Origin: Micromonospora sp. WMMD812
Lineage (GTDB): Bacteria > Actinomycetota > Actinomycetes > Mycobacteriales > Micromonosporaceae
Length of the DNA stretch: 64,000 nucleotides
Reading direction: 5' to 3'
Assembly: GCF_027497215.1 (NCBI RefSeq)
Contig: NZ_CP114904.1
Span: 2,936,001-3,000,000 of the forward strand
A program made the translations under genes and the position numbers. Below are positions 58,476-64,000 of this stretch, piece by piece (the first letter of the stretch is position 1; the number at the start of each line of letters is the position of its first letter). The notes beneath the pieces are model-generated. The model worked only from the letters and a program-made list of their open reading frames with translations. It did not search any database and was not told where the DNA came from.

Positions 58476-59261
58476 TCAGCGGGTGGGGGCGCGGAGGGGG
58501 TCGCCGACGGCGCGGAGCTCGGCCAGCGCCGCGGCCACGCCGTGCAGCAGGTCGGTCGCCTCGGTCAACCGGGACGCGGCCGGGTGGGCGGCGTCCGGCC
58601 GGGCGTCCTCCGCCACGTAGCCGGCGGCGGCCACCACCAGCCGCTCGTACGCGGCGACACCACCCTCCAACTGCTCGGCCAGCACCCGGTGCGCGTCGGC
58701 CAGCGGCGGCCGGGCGTCGACCGGCGCGAGCCGCAGGGCACGCTCGACGCTCGCCACCCGGTGGGCGAGATCCCGCAGCGACCGGTCCGCCGAGGCCGCC
58801 TCCCGCACGGCCGGCTCGGCCAGCCCGGTCAGCCGATTGCCCATGCCGGCCAGGGTGAGCGCCGCCCGGTCCAGCCGGGACCACGGCTCGGCCGCGCTGG
58901 TGCCGCGCAGGGCGACCCGGGCACGGACCCGACGGACCTCGGCCACCACGCCGGGACCGGCGGGCAACCGCTCGACCGCGGCGACCAGCCGGGCCCGGGA
59001 CCGGGCGGCGGCCTCGGCCGGGTCGAGCGCCGGCGGCGCCGGCTGGGCCGCCAGCGCCCGCAGGTCGATCCAGCGCCAGGCGGCGAGCATCGCCGCGCTG
59101 CCCGCGGCGCCGGCCCAGGCCGCGTCGGGCAGCCCGAGCCCGGCGTACGGCGTCAGCACGGCCGCCGCGCCGCCGAGCCCGCCGGCCAGCACGCTCCACC
59201 GGCGGGCGGACCGGCGCAGCCAGGAAAGCCGCCGGAAGTACCGCGTGCGCTCGTCTGCCAC
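58476..59261 (-). CDS. pspM: PspM-like envelope stress protein
   Basis: 261 residues. Two predicted membrane helices near the N terminus (about 22-38 and 43-62), a short cytoplasmic start 'MADERTRYFRRLSWLRRSAR', and a long helical C-terminal domain. Position directly downstream of pspA and clgR matches PspM (Rv2743c) of Mycobacterium tuberculosis, which couples PspA to the membrane. Sequence identity is not obvious, so the call rests on topology and synteny. ATG at 59261, 24 bases after pspA, co-transcribed. Confidence 0.75.
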   Translation of the reverse strand: MADERTRYFRRLSWLRRSARRWSVLAGGLGGAAAVLTPYAGLGLPDAAWAGAAGSAAMLAAWRWIDLRALAAQPAPPALDPAEAAARSRARLVAAVERLPAGPGVVAEVRRVRARVALRGTSAAEPWSRLDRAALTLAGMGNRLTGLAEPAVREAASADRSLRDLAHRVASVERALRLAPVDARPPLADAHRVLAEQLEGGVAAYERLVVAAAGYVAEDARPDAAHPAASRLTEATDLLHGVAAALAELRAVGDPLRAPTR

Positions 59262-59285
59262 CCCTGACCTCCTCGGACCGGCCGC

Positions 59286-60173
59286 TCAGCCGGCGGCGGT
59301 GGTGTCCCCGGTGCCCCGCTCCCGGGCCATGCTGGCCCGGATCTCGTCGAGCCGGGCCGCGGCGGCCGGATCCGTGGCCGGCCCGGCCGGCGCGGCCTGC
59401 TCCGCGCCCGTCCGCTGCTCCACGCCCGCCCGCTGCTGGGCCCCGAGCTGCTCACCGGCCATGCTGGCCCGGATCTGCTCCAGCCGGGCCGAGCCGGCCG
59501 AGTCGAGCGTCGCCTTCTGGATCTCCAGCATGCGCCCCTCGGTCGAGTTGCTGGCCAGCTCGGCGCGCCCCATCGCGTTCGCGTAGCGCCGCTCGATCCG
59601 GTCCCGCACCTCGTCCAGCGAGGGGGTGGTGCCGGGGGCGGTCAGCGCCGACATCGACTCCAGCGAGCGGGCCACGCTCTCCTGCATCTTGGCCTGCTCC
59701 AGCTGGCTGAGCAGCTTGGTGCGCTCGGCCAGCCGCTGCTGGAGGATCATCGAGTTGTTCTCCACCGCCCGGCGGGCCTGCGCCGCGGCGCCGAGCGACT
59801 GGTCGTGCAGGGTCTTCAGGTCCTCGGTGGCCTGCTCGGCGGAGACCAGCTGGGTGGCCAGGGTCTGCGCCGACTGCTCGTAACGCCCGGCCTCGGCCTC
59901 GTCGCCCCGGGCCCGGGCCTGGTCGGCCAGGACGAGCGCCTGCCGGGCGTTGGCCTGGAGGCGCTCGACCTCGGACATCTGCCGGGAGAGCTTCATCTCC
60001 AGCTGCCGCTGGTTGCCGATCACCGCGGCGGCCTGCTGGACGAGCGCCTGGTGCTGGCGCTGCGACTCCTCGATGGCCTGCTGGATCTGGACCTTGGGAT
60101 CGGCGTGCTCGTCGATCCGGGCGCCGAACAGCGCCATCAGGTACTTCCACCCCTTGACGAACGGGTTCGCCAT
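59286..60173 (-). CDS. pspA: Phage shock protein A homologue
   Basis: Membrane-stress effector that assembles on damaged membranes. 295 residues, nearly all coiled coil: '[20 protein letters not shown]' provides the amphipathic membrane helix, and the PspA/IM30 core runs to about 200. Past the core is a tail with a duplicated 13-residue helix, [13 protein letters not shown] (229-241) and [13 protein letters not shown] (273-285), separated by a Gln/Ala-rich linker. ATG at 60173. 198 bases separate it from clgR, so it may also have its own promoter. Confidence 0.93.
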   Translation of the reverse strand: MANPFVKGWKYLMALFGARIDEHADPKVQIQQAIEESQRQHQALVQQAAAVIGNQRQLEMKLSRQMSEVERLQANARQALVLADQARARGDEAEAGRYEQSAQTLATQLVSAEQATEDLKTLHDQSLGAAAQARRAVENNSMILQQRLAERTKLLSQLEQAKMQESVARSLESMSALTAPGTTPSLDEVRDRIERRYANAMGRAELASNSTEGRMLEIQKATLDSAGSARLEQIRASMAGEQLGAQQRAGVEQRTGAEQAAPAGPATDPAAAARLDEIRASMARERGTGDTTAAG

Positions 60174-60371
60174 CTCCGCGGTATCCCCTCAGTCGCGCCG
60201 CTCCGCCTCGACGGTCACCGGGCGGGACGACCGGCCGCCGACACGGCCCCTCCATCGTCCCAGCCGGACGCCAGACCGGCACTCGTACCGGACGAGCGGG
60301 GGCCGACACCGTCTGCGATCAACCCTACGCGGGCGGGGCGAGCCGGGCCATGGACCAAGCCCGGGAAGGGG

Positions 60372-60827
60372 TCAGGCGGCGCAGACCACGTCGCGGTCGC
60401 GCTCCGCGGGGCGGACCCGGGTGCTGCGCAGGGTCGCCTTGAGCGGCGAGTCCTGGCGGACCGAGACGGCGACCGTGCCGTCCGAGGTGACCTGACGCAC
60501 GCCCCGGCCGGTGGCCTTGGCCGCGGGGGCGGCCGGCACCGTGGCCGGCTCGGCCGGCTCGTCCTGGACCGGGACCAGCACGTTCGGCATCTGCTCGGCG
60601 AGCGCGACGGTGTCGCTGACCTCGCGGAGCAGCTCCGACAGGCGGGCGCCGAGCGCGTCGCAGATCGCCGCCAGCAACTCGCTGGACGGCTCCTTCTGGC
60701 CGCGCTCGATCTCGGAGAGGTAGCCGAGGCTGACGTTCGCGGCGGAGGAGACCTCGCGCAGGGTGCGGTGCTGCCCCTGCCGGCGCGTCCGCAGTGCGTC
60801 GCCGATCACGCGGCGTAGCAGGACCAT
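60372..60827 (-). CDS. clgR: ClgR-family transcriptional regulator
   Basis: XRE-type activator of clp protease and psp genes in actinobacteria. 151 residues: helix-turn-helix at about 20-70 ('[20 protein letters not shown]', '[18 protein letters not shown]'), then a poorly ordered linker. The last residues are VVCAA, resembling the C-terminal Ala-Ala degron by which ClpXP removes ClgR in relatives. ATG at 60827 with GGGGAGG upstream. It heads pspA-pspM on the same strand, so it probably controls them. Confidence 0.9.
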   Translation of the reverse strand: MVLLRRVIGDALRTRRQGQHRTLREVSSAANVSLGYLSEIERGQKEPSSELLAAICDALGARLSELLREVSDTVALAEQMPNVLVPVQDEPAEPATVPAAPAAKATGRGVRQVTSDGTVAVSVRQDSPLKATLRSTRVRPAERDRDVVCAA

Positions 60828-61055
60828 CGCACCTCCCCCTGAGGGCCGAACTCCCTCCGACGGTCATCCGGCCGGACGCGGCGGACCGCGCCGGCCCCGA
60901 GCGCCGGAGCCTTCCCGCAACCGTACCCGTTGCCGGCCCCGACGACATCCCGCCCCGCCCGTCGGATCCGCCCGATCGCCGCGCCGCCGCGCCGTCGTCG
61001 CCACCGAACCGGCCCGGCGCCGCGCCGGCCGGGGTCACCGACCGGCCCGAATCGA

Positions 61056-61123
61056 TGATCAACACCAGGTCACCGACCTGGCGGCAACCACCGCACCGGG
61101 ACACCCGCATGTCGGCGAAGCGG
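61056..61123. repeat. Palindromic intergenic element B, copy 2
   Basis: Left arm 61065-61087, 13-base loop, right arm 61101-61123, preceded by TGATCAAC, the same order and spacing as 25147-25214. The leading 32 bases match copy 1 at 26 positions, and the right arm shares CATGTCGGCGA exactly. Self-pairing is weaker than in copy 1. The rest of the 318-base gap 60828-61145 shows no gene. Confidence 0.75.
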
Positions 61124-61145
61124 AGTGGATCAGCGATGTCCGGGC

Positions 61146-61727
61146 TCAGGGCCGCCCGACAGCGGCGCCGGCGGCCCCGGTGGTGGCATCGGCGGCGGCC
61201 CGATCCGCGTCGGCCGCGTCCGCCTCGTGGATCCGCTCGGCCAGCAGCCGCAGCGCCTCGATCACCGCGGCGGCGCGGACGTGGTCCCGCCCGCCGTCGA
61301 GGCCGAGCTCCCGCACGGTGGTCCCACCCGGCCCGGCCGCCGCCACGTAGACCAGCCCGACCGGCTTGCCGTCCTGCGGCTCCGGGCCGGCGACCCCGGT
61401 GGTGGCCAGGCCCCAGTCGGCCCCGCACCGCCGCCGGCCGCCCTCGGCCAGCGCCACCGCGACGTCCGGGTCGACCGGGCCGCGTTCGGCCAGCAACGTC
61501 GCCGGCACGCCGGCCAGTTCGGCCTTCAGCTCGGTGGCGTAGACCACCAGGCCGCCGCGGTAGACGCCGCTCACCCCGGCGATCTCCACGATCCCGGCGG
61601 AGAGCAGCCCGCCGGTGAGCGACTCGACGGTGGCCAGCGTCTCGTGCCGCTGCGCCAGGCTGTGCACGACTCCCGCCGCCGGGCTGCCGACCGGCCGCTC
61701 TCCGCTCGCGTCGCTCTCGCGCTCCAT
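61146..61727 (-). CDS. cinA: CinA C-terminal domain nicotinamide-nucleotide amidohydrolase
   Basis: Recycles nicotinamide mononucleotide formed by NAD-using enzymes, releasing ammonia. 193 residues, the PncC/CinA amidohydrolase domain alone: 'TLATVESLTGGLLSAGI' at about 30-46, 'GVYRGGLVVYATELKAELAG' and 'GLATTGVAGPEPQDGKPVGL' with the conserved glycine-rich site. The N-terminal MoCF-like domain of full-length CinA is absent, as usual in actinobacteria. ATG at 61727. It follows pgsA by 148 bases that hold element A copy 2. Confidence 0.92.
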   Translation of the reverse strand: MERESDASGERPVGSPAAGVVHSLAQRHETLATVESLTGGLLSAGIVEIAGVSGVYRGGLVVYATELKAELAGVPATLLAERGPVDPDVAVALAEGGRRRCGADWGLATTGVAGPEPQDGKPVGLVYVAAAGPGGTTVRELGLDGGRDHVRAAAVIEALRLLAERIHEADAADADRAAADATTGAAGAAVGRP

Positions 61728-61779
61728 GCCCCCATCCTTCCCCCGCCGACCCCCGTGCCCCCACCCCGCCCCGCTCCGT

Positions 61780-61850
61780 CGATCAAGCAGTTGTGGTGGG
61801 TTTCAGAAGGTGCATATCACCAACAACCGGGCACCACAACTGCATGATCG
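61780..61850. repeat. Palindromic intergenic element A, copy 2
   Basis: Arms 61780-61800 and 61830-61850 pair almost perfectly around a 29-base loop, same 21-29-21 geometry as 10839-10909. The loop sequence is unrelated but again holds a nested hairpin, GGTG-CATAT-CACC. Lies between pgsA and cinA on a shared coding strand. Confidence 0.85.
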
Positions 61851-61875
61851 ACAGCGCGGGCTTGGGAGGGGTGGG

Positions 61876-62550
61876 TCAGGGGGTGGGGCGGCGGAGGCGG
61901 AGGGCCTGGGCCACGTAATCGAAGCCGGTGACCACCGTCACCACCACCGCGGCGCCCATGATCCACGGGCCGACCGGCGCGAGGGCGTCCGGCATCGGCC
62001 AGAGATACCAGGCGATGGCGAGGATCTGCAGCGCGGTCTTGATCTTGCCGCCGCGGCTGGCCGCGATCACGCCGTGCCGGATCACCCAGAACCGCAGGCC
62101 GGTGATGCCCAGCTCGCGGACGAGGATGAGCGCGGTCACCCACCAGGGCAGGCGGTCGTACCACGAAAGCAGCACCAGGGCGGCGCCGGTGAGCGCCTTG
62201 TCGGCGATCGGGTCGGCGACCTTGCCGAGGGACGTGACCAGCCCGAACCGGCGCGCGATCCAGCCGTCGACCAGGTCGGTCACCGAGGCGAAGGCGAAGA
62301 TCAGGCAGGCCGCCATGCGCCAGCCGGCGTGCGTCATCGCCGAGGCGACCACGGTGGCCCCGAAGACCGGCACCAGCACCAGCCGCAGCGCGGTCAGTCC
62401 GTTGGCCGCGTTGAGCAACGGCACCCGGGCGACCACCCGCGCCGACGTCGACTCGGTGGCCCCGGTCACCGCCGCACCCCGCTCGGCCCGCCGTGGCGTT
62501 CCCGGTACCCCACCACGTGGCCTCCCCGCTCCGTCCGGGCCCGCCGTCAC
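61876..62550 (-). CDS. pgsA: CDP-diacylglycerol--glycerol-3-phosphate 3-phosphatidyltransferase family protein
   Basis: Membrane phospholipid synthase, making phosphatidylglycerol phosphate. 224 residues with four or more helices. The CDP-alcohol motif D-G-x2-A-R-x8-G-x3-D-x3-D is complete in '[20 protein letters not shown]' plus 'IAD'. GTG at 62550 overlaps the rimO stop by four bases (GTGA); an internal GTG after 27 residues is possible. Synteny with Mtb pgsA3, cinA and clgR supports the name. Confidence 0.92.
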   Translation of the reverse strand: MTAGPDGAGRPRGGVPGTPRRAERGAAVTGATESTSARVVARVPLLNAANGLTALRLVLVPVFGATVVASAMTHAGWRMAACLIFAFASVTDLVDGWIARRFGLVTSLGKVADPIADKALTGAALVLLSWYDRLPWWVTALILVRELGITGLRFWVIRHGVIAASRGGKIKTALQILAIAWYLWPMPDALAPVGPWIMGAAVVVTVVTGFDYVAQALRLRRPTP

Positions 62551-64000
62551 CGTGCCGCGCCGGGCGCCGCCGAGATCATCTCATCCGGCACGGCGAGCAG
62601 ATCCACCCCTTCGGTGCCGGTCACCGTGGCGCGTACCAAGTCACCGGGGCGCAGCGCGGCCAGATCCACCCCGCCGCCCTCCGGGGCGACCAGCGTGGTC
62701 GAGCCGTCCACCTCGGGGGCCTGGTGCGCCGCCCGACCCTCGACGACGCCGTTGTCGACCGAGTCGACCAGCACCTCGACGGTCGACCCGAGCCGCTCCT
62801 CGGCTCGCTGCGAGCAGAGCTCGTCGGCGAGCGCGCTGAGCCGGTCGTAGCGGCGCTTGATCGTCGCGGCGGACACTTTCCCCGGCAGGCCGGCGGCCTC
62901 GGTGCCGTCCTCGTCGCTGTAGTCGAACATGCCGATCGCGTCGAGCCGGGCTTCGGTCAGGAACCGGACCAGCTCGTTGACGTCGGCGCGGGTCTCGCCG
63001 GGGAAGCCGACGATGAAGTTGCTCCGCGCGCCCGCCCCGGGGGCGAGCGACCGGGCGCCGGCCAGCAGCTCCAGGAACCGGTCGGTGGAGCCGAAGCGCC
63101 GCATCCGGCGCAGCACCGGCTCGCTGGAGTGCTGGAACGACAGGTCGAAGTACGGCGCCACGCCGGGCGTGGTGGCGATCGCCTCGACCAGGCCGGGCCG
63201 GGTCTCGGCCGGCTGGAGGTAGCTCGCCCGGACCCGGACGATGCCGCTCACCGCGGCGAGCTGCGGCAGCAGCTTCTCCAACGCCCGCGGGTCGCCCAGA
63301 TCCTTGCCGTACGACGTGGAGTTCTCGCTGACCAGCACCAGCTCCCGGACGCCGGTCTTGGCCAGCCACTCCGCCTCGGCGAGCAGCTCGTCCGGCGTAC
63401 GCGAGACGAACGCCCCGCGGAAGGCGGGGATGGCGCAGAACGCGCAGCGGCGGTCGCAGCCGCTGGCCAGCTTGAGCGAGGCGACCGGACCGGTGTCCAG
63501 CCGGCGGCGCAGCACCTGCCGCAGGTGCGCGGGGGTGTGCTCGTCGGTCTCGACCGACGACCGGGTCGGGGTGGCGTGGCCGGGCAGCGACACGGCGGCC
63601 GCCCGCCGGGAGACCGGGGTGAGCGGAAGCAACTCCCGCCGGTCGCGCGGGGTGTGCGCGGCGACCTGCTCACCGGCGACCACCGCGTTCAGCCGGGCGG
63701 CGATGTCCGGGTAGTCGTCGAAGCTCAGCACCGCCTGCGCCTCGGGCAGGCTGTCGGCCAGCTCACGGCCGTACCGCTCGGCCATGCAGCCGGCGGCGAC
63801 CACCTTCGCGCCGGTGTCGGCGGCGGCGAGCAGCGTCTGGATCGAGTCCTGCTTGGCCTTCTCCACGAAGCCGCAGGTGTTCACCACCACCACGTCGGCG
63901 CCCTCGCCGTCGGTGGTGACCTGCCAGCCCTCGGCGTGCAGCCGGGCGGCCAACTCCTCCGAGTCGACCTCGTTGCGGGCACAGCCCAGGGTCAGCAGGG
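62547..64000 (-). CDS. rimO: Ribosomal protein uS12 methylthiotransferase RimO, 5' end beyond window
   Basis: Radical-SAM enzyme that methylthiolates an aspartate of ribosomal protein S12. The frame stays open to the right edge ([16 protein letters not shown]), so the start lies outside; about 484 residues are visible. Visible marks: UPF0004 cysteines in 'LTLGCARN', '[12 protein letters not shown]' and '[12 protein letters not shown]'; radical-SAM '[15 protein letters not shown]'; '[19 protein letters not shown]'; and the C-terminal TRAM domain. The RimO rather than MiaB identity follows from the '[20 protein letters not shown]' region. Followed by pgsA with a four-base overlap. Confidence 0.95.
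   Translation of the reverse strand, partial: LLTLGCARNEVDSEELAARLHAEGWQVTTDGEGADVVVVNTCGFVEKAKQDSIQTLLAAADTGAKVVAAGCMAERYGRELADSLPEAQAVLSFDDYPDIAARLNAVVAGEQVAAHTPRDRRELLPLTPVSRRAAAVSLPGHATPTRSSVETDEHTPAHLRQVLRRRLDTGPVASLKLASGCDRRCAFCAIPAFRGAFVSRTPDELLAEAEWLAKTGVRELVLVSENSTSYGKDLGDPRALEKLLPQLAAVSGIVRVRASYLQPAETRPGLVEAIATTPGVAPYFDLSFQHSSEPVLRRMRRFGSTDRFLELLAGARSLAPGAGARSNFIVGFPGETRADVNELVRFLTEARLDAIGMFDYSDEDGTEAAGLPGKVSAATIKRRYDRLSALADELCSQRAEERLGSTVEVLVDSVDNGVVEGRAAHQAPEVDGSTTLVAPEGGGVDLAALRPGDLVRATVTGTEGVDLLAVPDEMISAAPGAAR

Overview
The window is a high-GC actinomycete chromosome segment. It is most likely from Micromonospora or a close relative in the Micromonosporaceae. The grounds are very high GC, third-position GC bias in every gene, frequent GTG starts, and the gene order rimO-pgsA-cinA-clgR / lhr-nei / DUF3046-recA-recX / rny / gluABCD / miaB / miaA-dapF / hflX / lexA / nrdR-nrdJ. 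It is a core region: I see no insertion sequence, prophage, tRNA, rRNA or CRISPR array. About 55 protein genes are called, most on the minus strand. The last gene, rimO, runs off the right edge.

Layout. 0-9 kb: a DUF2332 gene, the B12-dependent ribonucleotide reductase nrdJ with its repressor nrdR, lexA, a secreted beta-propeller-like protein with a glycine/tyrosine-rich tail, and hflX. 9-17 kb: malic enzyme, dapF, miaA, a small dioxygenase-fold protein, a DUF349 protein, miaB and two small proteins. 17-24 kb: selD, the gluABCD-type amino-acid ABC transporter and ribonuclease Y. 24-25.3 kb is non-coding and carries a 32-bp tandem repeat plus a palindromic element. 25-30.5 kb: a BKACE-type gene, recX, recA, DUF3046, an MFS exporter and a UdgX-type uracil-DNA glycosylase. 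30.6-38 kb: a 40-residue membrane peptide, a MocR-type regulator divergent from a flavin/GNAT fusion gene, a LysE exporter, a Spo0M-like protein and two CNNM/CorC-type membrane proteins. 38-44 kb: a complete Mrp (Mnh) sodium/proton antiporter operon with A and B fused. 44.7-58.4 kb: the helicase lhr, a block of small genes, nei2, and a 1225-residue multicopper-oxidase-fold protein that has lost nearly all its copper ligands. 58.4-64 kb: the envelope-stress set pspM-pspA-clgR, then cinA, pgsA and rimO.

Functional themes. DNA repair and dNTP supply are dense (nrdJ/nrdR, lexA, recA/recX, udgX, lhr, nei2), and SOS-type boxes sit before lexA and recA. tRNA and ribosome modification (miaA, miaB, rimO, hflX) and envelope or ion homeostasis (mrp, CNNM pair, psp) are the other themes.

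The least explained signals are the copper-less oxidase fused to three FN3 domains, three kinds of long-stem palindromic intergenic elements (two of them in two copies with identical geometry), the 32-bp minisatellite upstream of rny, and sharp palindromes at 44578-44594 and 49573-49620 that look like operators. All functional calls come from reading the sequence; no search was run.
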